From CBDUXT01 sp965371245 (GTDB lineage: Bacteria; Planctomycetota; Phycisphaerae; UBA1845), in contig CBDUXT010000075.1 of the NCBI GenBank assembly GCA_965371245.1, positions 1 through 30,175 of the forward strand: DNA of 30,175 nucleotides, written 5' to 3'. This document shows, piece by piece, positions 23,527 through 30,175 of the stretch (positions are counted from its first letter, which is position 1; every line of letters starts with the position of its first letter). The notes under the pieces are model-generated. The model was not told the origin of the DNA. It was given only the letters and a program-made list of their open reading frames with translations, and did not search any database. A program made the position numbers and the translations under genes.

Positions 23527-23631
23527 ATCATTTCGGCCCGGATTTCCCAGATGGAGTGTTCGTAATGGCATGATACGTGCATGTTTCCCCTGTAATCCAA
23601 GTGTTTCCGGCCATTTTGACAGGAACACCCA

Positions 23632-24977
23632 ATGGGTGACAGACGAAGACAAGCACTTCGTGTTCAATTTGATGGCAAACTCAAGCTTGAGTTCCACGGA
23701 GCTAACGTCACGAGCGACGCGGGCTTGCTTGCGTTTCGTGAACTGGATGAAGCGTTCCGTTTGACTGAGAAGGGAAGCACACTGCTGTCGGATTGCCGAC
23801 GGGGAAAGAACACGCAGCACACCCAATTGGCCATGTTACGGCAGAGTGTCTATGGACGTTTGGCTGGCTACGAAGATGTCAACGATGCAGAGCGTTTGCG
23901 AGTTGACCCTGCCATGCGTCGAGTTGTTGGCGGGCGTGCGAAAGAAAGGGAAGCCGCATCGACGAGTGAGATGAGCCGGTTCGAGACGGAGATGTTGAGT
24001 ACAAGGAAGAACCTGACGGCGGCGATGAATCTGTCCGGAACCTGGATCGACTCCGTCCATGAGTGTGCTCCGCTCGACAAGCTGATCCTGGATCTGGATA
24101 GCTCGGTCAGCGAGACGCATGGCGAACAGCAAGGCTCGGCGTACAACGGTTACTTCGAGTGCATGTGCTATCATCCGCTGTTCCTGTTCAACCAGTACGG
24201 CGATCTGGAACGTGCCATGCTGCGGCGTGGCAACCACAACAGCGCCAAGTTCTGGCGTCGGGTTCTGCTGCCGGTCATCGACCGATACCGGGATCGCGAC
24301 ATACCGAAGTACTTCCGTGGTGACGCGGTGTTTGCCATCCCGGGGCTGTACCGGGTGCTGGAGGAGGAGAGTTTCCAGAATACCATCCGCATCCCGTCGA
24401 ACGACGTTCTCATGGCCAGTATCAGGCATCTGTTGACCCGTCCGGTGGGACGCCCTTCACATAAGCCCAAGGTGTTCTACGAGAGCTTCTCGTATCAGGC
24501 GCAGAGTTGGGACCGCCCTCGCCGCGTGGTGGCCAAGGTCGAGTGGCATTGGGACGAGCTGTTTCCGCGTGTCGGATTCATCGTGACCAACATGACCGGT
24601 TGGTCGAGGAAAGTAGTCAAGTTCTACAACGGTCGCGGCACGGCAGAGCAGTGGATCAAGGAGGGCAAGTATGCCGTGAAGTGGACACGGCTGTCGTGCC
24701 GGAACTTCAGGGACAACCAGACGCGGCTTCAGCTCTTCGCCCTGGCGTACAACCTCGGGAACTTCCTGCGGCGGTTGGCGTTGCCGAGGTCCGTGAGGCA
24801 CTGGTCGTTGACCACGCTACGGGAGAAGCTGATCAAGATTGGCGCGAAGGTTCTCGGCACTCCAAGTACGTGACGTTTCAGATGGCGGAGGTGGCGGTCC
24901 CGCGTGAGTTGTTCGCAGCGATCTTGGAGCGGATTCGGCGGTTTGGTGTACCGCCGCCGCTGCTGCGACGCGGATGA
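23632..24977 (+). CDS. IS1380-type DDE transposase, frameshifted near its end
   Basis: ATG 23632 has AGGA seven bases upstream. The 413-residue first frame (stop at 24873) shows LDLDSSVSETHGEQQGSAYN (Asp154/156), YFRGDAVFAIPG (Asp231) and NGRGTAEQWIKEGK (Glu339), the catalytic DDE set of IS1380 transposases, and the N-terminal FHGANVTSDAGLLAFRELDE typical of the family. At about 24853-24858 the frame ends prematurely (KVLGTPST). The usual C-terminus continues in another frame as HSKYVTFQMAEVAVPRELFA, AILERIRRFGVPPPLLRRG, stop 24975-24977. A single-base deletion in GTTCTCGGCAC explains this. It cuts and pastes the IS when intact; loss of about 48 residues likely inactivates it. Confidence 0.88.
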
Positions 24978-25026
24978 GTGTCGCGACAGGGCAAATAACA
25001 TGATGGTCCCAGTCAGGGGCTGGTTG

Positions 25027-25065
25027 GTGCTGCGCCGTGTAGCGGGAAAGCGCCCGCCGCAGCAC
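25027..25065. terminator. Hairpin after the transposase
   Basis: GTGCTGCG (25027-25034) and CGCAGCAC (25058-25065) form a perfect eight-pair stem around a 23-base loop, 50 bases past the transposase stop. It could end transposase transcription or belong to the IS right end. No T run follows. Confidence 0.3.
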
Positions 25066-25222
25066 TCTGATTGGCGGAAAGGGGTCAGATTTGGCGTTCA
25101 AGCACAGGCGTTATCGGCAGCATGGTCGTTCGGTTTCTAGATCGGCCCAAAACCAGTTAGAATTGCGACTTCGGAGGCGGCAAATGGGAAATATCGCTTA
25201 GCAACACTAGCGACGAGGAGAC

Positions 25223-27739
25223 ATGAGAAGCATTTCGAAGCTAAAGACTACCTGTGCGGTCATGATGATGTTTGCGGCGGGAACCGCGTACGGACAAACC
25301 ACCTGGCATATCGACGACGACAACGCCTGCCCCGGGTCTGGCACCCAAGTGGACCCGTTCTGCACGATCCAAGCGGGCATCGACGCAGCCGTTAACGGGG
25401 ACGAGGTCCTCGTCGCCGGGGGAACCTACAACGAACAGATCAGCTTCAGCGGCAAGGCCATCACCGTGCGTAGCTCCGGCGGCGCGGGCCTGACCACCAT
25501 CGACGGGACCGGCCTTAACGGCAGTGTCGTCACTTGCATCGGCGGGGAGAGCCCGGACACCGTCCTCGACGGTTTCACCATCACCGGCGGGAATGCCACC
25601 ACCGGCGGCGGGATGCACAACGACAACAGCAGCCCGACGGTGACCAACTGCACGTTCAGCGGGAACACGGCGACCGGGCAGTTCTCATCCGGCGGCGGGA
25701 TGTCCAACTTCGAAGGCGGCAGCCCCACGGTGACCAACTGCATCCTGTGGGGTGACAGCCCGGATGAGATCTTCAATTTAGACGTTCTCTCGATGTCAGC
25801 CGTCAGCTTCAGCGACGTCCAGGGCGGCCTGCCTGGCGGCACCATCGACGGCGGCGGCAACATCGACGCCGACCCGCTGTTCGTGGACGCCGAACTGCAC
25901 CTGGCGGCCGGACTGTCCCCGTGCATCGACGCGGGCGACAACACGGCCGTGCCGGCGGGCGTCACCACCGACCTTGATGGCAACCCCAGGTTCGTGGATG
26001 ACGGGGCGGTTGGGGATACTGGAAACGGCACGCCCCCGATCATCGACATGGGCGCCTTCGAGGCGCCCGGGGACTGCAACAGCAACGGCACCGCCGACCA
26101 CACCGAGCCGGACACGGACGGTGACGGCCTGATCAACGACTGCGATCCGGATAACGACAACGACGGCTTGGAAAATATCGACGAGCAGGCAATCGGCACC
26201 GATCCATTCAACCCGGACACCGACGATGATGGCATTTCGGATGGCCCGCTCGATCCGGACGACGCCGGCCCCATTGCTGCCGGTCCGGACAACTGTCTAT
26301 TCACGCCGAACTTCAACCAGGCCGACGCCGACGCCGACGGTGACGGAGCCGGCGACGCGTGCGACTTCTGCCCCAATGACCCGCTCGATAGCTGCGGTGA
26401 CGTGCGCAATCTGACCCGGAACACGGGCCATCCGACGATCGCCGATGCGATCGCCAGTGCGACCGCCGGTGACGTGCTGGAGGCTCCGGCGGTGCAGTTC
26501 GGGGCCGAACCGGCGATCGACTACGCGGGCAAGGCGGTCACACTGGGCAGCACGGCCCAGATCAGTCATCCCGTGGGCGGAACAATCACGTTCGCGGACG
26601 ATGCGGTGCTCGCCGCGGCGGCTGGCAATTCGGTGACGCTGGACAGCGACGTGACGGTGGGCACGGCCCAGCGCCTGGAGATCATTGCCGACTTCGGCAC
26701 CACGCTGGGTGGCGCGACGCAGGTGAACTCCCTGGCCGCGATGATCTTTAGCAGCTTGGTCAACAACACCGGAACGCTGGCCCTCAACAACGGCACGATC
26801 GATGCCACCACGATAGGCAACGCCGGAATCTTCACCGGGTTCGGCACGTTATCCGCGGAGTCGACCACCAACGACAACGAAGTGGTCGCCATCGCGGACA
26901 TGCAGGTGGTGGGTGACTATATCAACAACGGAACCACCACCATCCAGAGTGGCACGTTTACGCTTACCGGCACGCTGACCGACAACGGCGTGATCATCGG
27001 TGACGTCGGCGGAGGCGTTGACGACTCAAACCGGAGTTCAGGTGTAAGTTCTGGGCTGACCGTCATCGGCGATTACGTTTCTGATGCGGGTGCGTCGCTG
27101 AGAATGCCAAACTCGGGTAGCGTCATCAGGGTCGGTGGGGATTTCGACGCGGCCATGAACAATAGCACCCGCGTTGAGCCGGACAAGGCCGAGCTGCGCA
27201 TGGTGGGTCTGGGCGATGTGGCCCAAAGCCTCCAGACGATGAGTACGGACATCAGGAACTGTCCGTTGGGACTGGACCGCTCGCTGCCCGGTCATTACCC
27301 GATGGGTACACTGCGCATCGGACCGACACCAACAATCGTCGATCTCATCGACGCACACGACAACGATCAATCAGGTCAGGCGCAATCCGAAGCCATTTAC
27401 GTTCAAAGTCTGGTCATCGATTCCGGTGCTACACTCAACACGAACCTGCGACGAGTCTACTACGAGTCTCTGACGTTGGCTGGAAACCTGGATGACCCGA
27501 ACAACTTGATCGCGATCAAACCGGTGCCGGGTGATTTCTCTGGTGACTGCAACACGGATCTAACCGACTACGTGTCCTTCTTCGATTGCGCCGCCGGACC
27601 AGGCCTGTTACCCGATCCTCTCGCACCGATCACATCACAACAGTGCCTCGACGCGTTCGATTTTGACCATGACAACGATGTCGATCTGCGCGACTTCGGC
27701 GGGCTTGCCGACGTCTTCGGGGCTACCTCACAACAATGA
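25223..27739 (+). CDS. Secreted parallel beta-helix protein with calcium-binding repeats and dockerin-like C-terminus
   Basis: Start ATG 25223 has GAGGAG six bases upstream. A signal peptide (residues 1-25, cleaved after TAYG) leads into WHIDDDNACPGSGTQVDPFC and TIQAGIDAAVNGDEVLVAGG, the opening of planctomycete right-handed beta-helix proteins, with coils to about residue 275 (repeated SPTVTNC). Residues about 290-395 are Asp-rich thrombospondin-3-like calcium repeats (DTDGDGLINDCDPDNDNDGL). A second repetitive beta region (TIADAIASATAGDVLE onward) runs to about 775. The end (GDFSGDCNTDLTDYVSFFD and FDFDHDNDVDLRDFGGL) has two calcium loops of dockerin type. It is probably an extracellular or surface structural or glycan-binding protein; the substrate is unknown. 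Its codon use is GC-rich and regular, unlike the scarred DNA around it. Confidence 0.88.
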   Translation: MRSISKLKTTCAVMMMFAAGTAYGQTTWHIDDDNACPGSGTQVDPFCTIQAGIDAAVNGDEVLVAGGTYNEQISFSGKAITVRSSGGAGLTTIDGTGLNGSVVTCIGGESPDTVLDGFTITGGNATTGGGMHNDNSSPTVTNCTFSGNTATGQFSSGGGMSNFEGGSPTVTNCILWGDSPDEIFNLDVLSMSAVSFSDVQGGLPGGTIDGGGNIDADPLFVDAELHLAAGLSPCIDAGDNTAVPAGVTTDLDGNPRFVDDGAVGDTGNGTPPIIDMGAFEAPGDCNSNGTADHTEPDTDGDGLINDCDPDNDNDGLENIDEQAIGTDPFNPDTDDDGISDGPLDPDDAGPIAAGPDNCLFTPNFNQADADADGDGAGDACDFCPNDPLDSCGDVRNLTRNTGHPTIADAIASATAGDVLEAPAVQFGAEPAIDYAGKAVTLGSTAQISHPVGGTITFADDAVLAAAAGNSVTLDSDVTVGTAQRLEIIADFGTTLGGATQVNSLAAMIFSSLVNNTGTLALNNGTIDATTIGNAGIFTGFGTLSAESTTNDNEVVAIADMQVVGDYINNGTTTIQSGTFTLTGTLTDNGVIIGDVGGGVDDSNRSSGVSSGLTVIGDYVSDAGASLRMPNSGSVIRVGGDFDAAMNNSTRVEPDKAELRMVGLGDVAQSLQTMSTDIRNCPLGLDRSLPGHYPMGTLRIGPTPTIVDLIDAHDNDQSGQAQSEAIYVQSLVIDSGATLNTNLRRVYYESLTLAGNLDDPNNLIAIKPVPGDFSGDCNTDLTDYVSFFDCAAGPGLLPDPLAPITSQQCLDAFDFDHDNDVDLRDFGGLADVFGATSQQ

Positions 27740-27744
27740 TTCCC

Positions 27745-27774
27745 CTCCCCGAATAAAACTCCAAAAGCGGGGAG
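27745..27774 (+). terminator. Hairpin after the beta-helix gene
   Basis: CTCCCCG (27745-27751) pairs perfectly with CGGGGAG (27768-27774) over an A-rich 16-base loop, starting six bases after the stop codon. Position and strength suit a transcription terminator, although only ATT follows rather than a T run. Confidence 0.55.
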
Positions 27775-27890
27775 ATTCCGCTTCCTGAGAATGCCTTCTT
27801 GGCGGCCTTGATAAGGTACGGGAACAACGTGTACATGGTATCACTCAACTCCGGCGAGTTGGGTTATACGAGTACGGGAGAGCGTAAACC

Positions 27891-28361
27891 ATGAGAGACC
27901 GTCAGTATCCAGCAACGGTTGTCGAAGTCTTGGATGACCAGATGACGTTTCCCAACGATCTTCTCCAAGCGGTTGAAGAATTCGCGGAATCGAAGCCATG
28001 GGAAGGCTCAGAAGAATCGCGGAAAGAGAAATTCCGTCAGCTCAATCACTCGATGGCAGATGCGTGCAGGATCAAGCTGCCGAAGCTCGTCTTTGGCGAC
28101 CTTGATGGCGGCAGTACCGGAGGAAGTCATTACCGTCCCCGAAGTCACCGGATCGTGATCGTCGGCAAGCTGTCCGTGGTCACGTTCCTCCATGAATTCG
28201 CTCACGCCCTGGGTTACGGAGAGCGTGAGGCTTGCCGTTGGTCGATCAATCTCTTCCGCAAGTGCTTCCCTCGCCAATACTCGCGGTTGATCCACGTCGG
28301 GCACACGCTGGTTCGACCTCAGGATCTCTCCGCCACGCTGACCGAAGAAAGTGCTCGATGA
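27891..28361 (+). CDS. HExxH metallopeptidase-like protein
   Basis: The 156-residue product holds the zinc-peptidase motif FLHEFAHALGYGEREACRW: His101 and His105 would bind zinc, Glu102 would be the base, and Glu111 or Glu113 could be the third ligand. It is preceded by a beta-strand-like segment (HYRPRSHRIVIVGKLSVVT), as in minimal zincins. No signal peptide or membrane span is seen, so it acts in the cytoplasm. ATG 27891 has GGGAGAG about 10 bases upstream. Its stop overlaps the next ATG (ATGA at 28358-28361). Short HExxH proteins are frequent in integrative elements beside amidoligase-type genes. A processing role on a tagged peptide is possible but inferred. Confidence 0.75.
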   Translation: MRDRQYPATVVEVLDDQMTFPNDLLQAVEEFAESKPWEGSEESRKEKFRQLNHSMADACRIKLPKLVFGDLDGGSTGGSHYRPRSHRIVIVGKLSVVTFLHEFAHALGYGEREACRWSINLFRKCFPRQYSRLIHVGHTLVRPQDLSATLTEESAR

Positions 28362-28654
28362 ACGTGCGACGTGGCATTTACTTCCGATGTGCAAACGGAT
28401 TGGAAGCCTTTTGGTCGGCGCATGTGGATGCGCTGAAGATGCGAAGTCGGGCAAACCCGCGAACGGGCTCAGAAACGCGGGTTCCTGCGTGGATGGTACA
28501 GGGTTCATCCGCACACCTCACCGCACATGTTCAAGCGGGTGCGACACTCTGCGTCGGAGCTGATCGAGGTCGAAAGACGTCCATTCGTAACAGGAACCGT
28601 AAGCATTTTGAGAAAACGCCCTCGAAGCGAAGACGGAACAGCAAGCATGCCTGA
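28358..28654 (+). CDS. Small basic protein of unknown function
   Basis: Not recognised. The 98-residue frame starts at ATG 28358, overlapping the peptidase stop by four bases, and ends eight bases into the following gamma-glutamylcyclotransferase gene. That tight packing is the main argument that it is real. The N-terminus MNVRRGIYFRCANGLEAFWS looks like folded protein; the C-terminal third is strongly basic (IRNRNRKHFEKTPSKRRRN) and may bind nucleic acid. A frameshift inside it cannot be excluded, because other frames of this stretch also stay open. Confidence 0.42.
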   Translation: MNVRRGIYFRCANGLEAFWSAHVDALKMRSRANPRTGSETRVPAWMVQGSSAHLTAHVQAGATLCVGADRGRKTSIRNRNRKHFEKTPSKRRRNSKHA

Positions 28655-29057
28655 GATAGTAATCAACCTCTTCGTCCACGGAACATTGATGCCCGGTGAA
28701 TCAAACTTCCGGCAGATCGAAGACTTCGTCATCGACCACCAACCGGGAACAATCGATGGCGTCGTCGTTGATCTGGGTGCGTATCCGGCTTTGATCCCGG
28801 GCGAAGGTCTCGTCAAGGGCGTCATGCTTCGGATGCAGCGAGAGGCGCTGGAGATCACGGACAGGATCGAAGGCTATTACCCAGATCGCGAGCGAGGTCT
28901 CTATGTACGCGAGGAAGTCGTCGTGCGGTTGGAGGGCGGGCAGGAAGAAGTTGCATGGACCTATGTGTTCTTCAACACGGCTATTGCGGCGGACTGTCCA
29001 CGACTGATCGCGGGCGAGAGGGGCGGGATCGAGATCTTCGCGTGGGTGTCGGTGTAG
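28647..29057 (+). CDS. Gamma-glutamylcyclotransferase (GGCT/AIG2-like) family protein
   Basis: The fold signature is LFVHGTLMPGESN (residues 8-20; the usual YGTL is HGTL here), then GVVVDLGAYPALIPGEGLVK, and the catalytic glutamate in TDRIEGYYPD (Glu75), followed by the final strand AWTYVFF. These enzymes cyclise gamma-glutamyl groups to release 5-oxoproline, undoing gamma-glutamyl linkages on amines or peptides. The 136-residue length from ATG 28647 is typical; an upstream ATG 28527 in the same frame gives a longer form without family-like sequence. It is last of the overlapping trio. In mobile elements GGCT genes accompany amidoligases, one adding and the other removing glutamyl tags; an amidoligase relic lies at 23110-23526. 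Confidence 0.87.
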   Translation: MPEIVINLFVHGTLMPGESNFRQIEDFVIDHQPGTIDGVVVDLGAYPALIPGEGLVKGVMLRMQREALEITDRIEGYYPDRERGLYVREEVVVRLEGGQEEVAWTYVFFNTAIAADCPRLIAGERGGIEIFAWVSV

Positions 29058-29542
29058 CCGTGGGGTTGTCACGCCGTGAATGCGGTGTTCCGCAAGTTCA
29101 AACCGTGTCAAGCCTGTTGGTGCTGGGGATTCTCGGACCTGGTCGAACCACGTTAGGCTTCCCAAAACGGATGCGTACCGGAATACGAGCCCACGGGACC
29201 GCCTAGCCATTGGGCGAAAGCTCTATCTTGAAATGCGTCTTTCACTTGAATACAATGTCAGACGAGCCGATTGCCAGACTGGCATGGCCGGTACCCACGA
29301 TAACTTGCCTTTGGGTGATCGACTATTGGAAGCAGACAAAGTAAGGATATACTGCCAGCATAATAGTTCGTTTGCCTCGAAAGAAGCCTCCTCAGCAGAA
29401 TTCGTAGGTGTGTGAGAGCGCCCTGCACGGCGAAAAACCCGGTTTTTGAGGCCTTGCGGGGCCGATCTGCCTCTGCGACAGGTGGGCCGAAACCGACATC
29501 GAGTTTGAAGGCGTTGCTTTCACCGCCATCTGAGCGGCTTCT
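29058..29542. other. Intergenic stretch without a supported gene
   Basis: Open frames in this roughly 485-base region lack ribosome sites and family resemblance. It separates the gamma-glutamylcyclotransferase gene from a long GC-rich hairpin and may hold the promoter for the gene at the right edge. Nothing else is recognised. Confidence 0.4.
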
Positions 29543-29630
29543 CCGCCTGCGGCTCGGGACCCTGTCGGCCGTCGCTCGCCCAAACGAGCGAAGCGAGCGG
29601 GCGACGGCCGATAGGGTGGGACGCAGGCGG
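29543..29630. repeat. Long GC-rich imperfect inverted repeat
   Basis: CCGCCTGCG (29543-29551) ... ACCCTGTCGGCCGTCGC pairs with GCGACGGCCGATAGGGT ... CGCAGGCGG (to 29630), with a short asymmetry near GCTCGG and a central nested GCTCGC/GCGAGC. A second small hairpin, CTCCCCGAGG with CCTCCGGGAG, follows at about 29643-29669. Similar palindromes built on GAGCGAAGCGAGC are common dispersed elements in bacterial genomes (REP-like), but this family is not one I can name. It could stall transcription or serve as a recombination site. Confidence 0.6.
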
Positions 29631-29711
29631 CCTGCGGACGGGCTCCCCGAGGCTTGAGCGCCTCCGGGAGGACCCACAGATTCTGCTGAAGAGCCCGAAA
29701 GAAGGAAGAGC

Positions 29712-30175
29712 ATCAGTATTCCAGCAAAATGTCCCAACTGTGGTATGGCATTCGAGACCCCAGATAGCTCAGAAGGGAAAGCTGCCCGATGCGGTAAGTG
29801 CAAGTACAGATTTACAGTTGACCGAAACATCCTTGCCGAACCCCAGACTTACGACATCGAGAAAGAAAGTGAACTCGCAACTACAGAAGAATCTCCCGCA
29901 AGTTATCGAACCACCACACCAACCCCGGAACTGAAACGCGTGGATTGGGGAGCGTTCAGGAAAAAGGCACACAAATGGACTCTGTTTGGATTCGTCCCAT
30001 GCGTAGCTCTGTTCTTTGTAGGGGCAGGTATTTGGAAGGTTCATAATAACAGAGTGAAACAGATTGCGGCGGCGGAAGCAAAGAGAGAACACGAAATAAG
30101 GCGAATGAAAGCGGTCCTGCCACGAATGGCACTGCCGCTGTTTCTGAGGCGTGAACGCGGTTGCGTATCGGCTGG
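29712..30175 (+). CDS. Zinc-ribbon plus single-span membrane protein, partial, no canonical start
   Basis: The frame (stop-free from 29658 to the right edge) reads IPAKCPNCGMAFETPDSSEG, KAARCGKCKYRFTV, a typical planctomycete N-terminal zinc ribbon (CxxC...CxxC) usually beginning M-x-I-x-x-x-C-P-x-C. A linker leads to a membrane span (LFGFVPCVALFFVGAGIW) and a basic coiled segment (VKQIAAAEAKREHEIRR). There is no ATG, GTG or TTG near the expected start. AAGGAAG at 29702-29708 stands just before ATC 29712, where an ATG would be expected, so either a start mutation or an ATC/ATT start applies. The 3' end lies outside the window. The gene follows the long hairpin, which may have disturbed its 5' end. 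Confidence 0.6.
   Translation, partial: MSIPAKCPNCGMAFETPDSSEGKAARCGKCKYRFTVDRNILAEPQTYDIEKESELATTEESPASYRTTTPTPELKRVDWGAFRKKAHKWTLFGFVPCVALFFVGAGIWKVHNNRVKQIAAAEAKREHEIRRMKAVLPRMALPLFLRRERGCVSA

Larger units (their letters stand above)
23522..25148 (+). mobile_element. IS1380-family insertion sequence (boundaries tentative)
   Basis: The element is defined by its transposase (23632-24977). The left end may be CCTAGATC at 23522-23529, since ISEcp1, an IS1380 member, also begins CCTAGAT. CTAGATC...CGGCCC recurs in direct orientation at 25137-25148, but I could not find a convincing inverted partner, nor a target duplication. It sits between the amidoligase remnant and the secreted beta-helix gene. 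The transposase is frameshifted, so the copy is probably immobile. Confidence 0.4.

Noticed and set aside
25426..26424. 332-codon minus-strand open frame, Ser/Pro-rich
   Set aside because: Antisense shadow of the repetitive GC-rich beta-helix gene; no motif or ribosome site.
29258..29830. 190-codon minus-strand frame across the palindrome
   Set aside because: It crosses the GC-rich inverted repeat and opposes the zinc-ribbon frame; open because of GC content, with no recognisable domain.
1..30175. tRNA, rRNA, CRISPR arrays, plasmid or phage origins
   Set aside because: Looked for conserved tRNA arms, regular short repeats with spacers and AT-rich iterated sites; none was convincing by eye.

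Overview
The window looks like a chromosomal segment of a Planctomycetota bacterium, probably an environmental or metagenome-assembled genome. Pointers are the short membrane protein ending in a C-x2-CGYDLR...CPEC ribbon (4536-4979), a secreted beta-helix protein with calcium-binding repeats and a C-terminal dockerin-like module (25223-27739), an IS1380-type transposase and generally high GC. No rRNA, tRNA or CRISPR array was seen.

Left flank (1-5650) is a scrap yard of mobile and defence DNA. A tyrosine-recombinase fragment enters from the left edge and stops near 366, exactly where an opposite-strand NERD-domain fragment (323-895) stops. A small HTH gene (997-1197), a DEDDh exonuclease (1350-2246) and a membrane protein (2107-2523) follow. 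A short + strand stretch (2603-2740) encodes a protein-kinase glycine-rich loop, possibly the lost kinase part of the NERD protein. Next are an intact voltage-gated-type K+ channel (2854-3681, minus), a two-hairpin leader with a truncated primase 5' end (4147-4345), and a membrane zinc-ribbon gene bracketed by two diverged direct repeats.

The centre (5654-20232) is intact: a cell-surface glycan biosynthesis island made of two convergent operons. The + operon encodes a DUF354 GT-B-like protein, an AsnB-type amidotransferase, an alpha/alpha-barrel-like protein, a methyltransferase and a B12-binding radical SAM enzyme. The - operon encodes a GT9 glycosyltransferase, a methyltransferase, a polysaccharide pyruvyl transferase, a second AsnB, a SPASM-type radical SAM enzyme and a flippase-like membrane protein. 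Each operon carries one amidotransferase, one methyltransferase and one radical SAM enzyme. They meet at a small hairpin at 12303-12324. The products plausibly build and decorate (amidate, methylate, pyruvylate) one or two surface polysaccharides or glycolipids.

The right flank (20233-30175) is again a mosaic: a possible CrcB fragment, a receiver-domain fragment fused head-on to a DUF3987-type primase that lacks its N-terminus, the frameshifted C-terminus of an amidoligase, and an IS1380 transposase with a late frameshift. After these come the large secreted beta-helix protein, a tightly overlapping trio (HExxH metallopeptidase-like protein, small unknown, gamma-glutamylcyclotransferase), a long GC-rich hairpin, and a zinc-ribbon membrane protein running off the right edge without an obvious start codon. 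The amidoligase and gamma-glutamylcyclotransferase remnants suggest that a peptide-tagging element once resided here.
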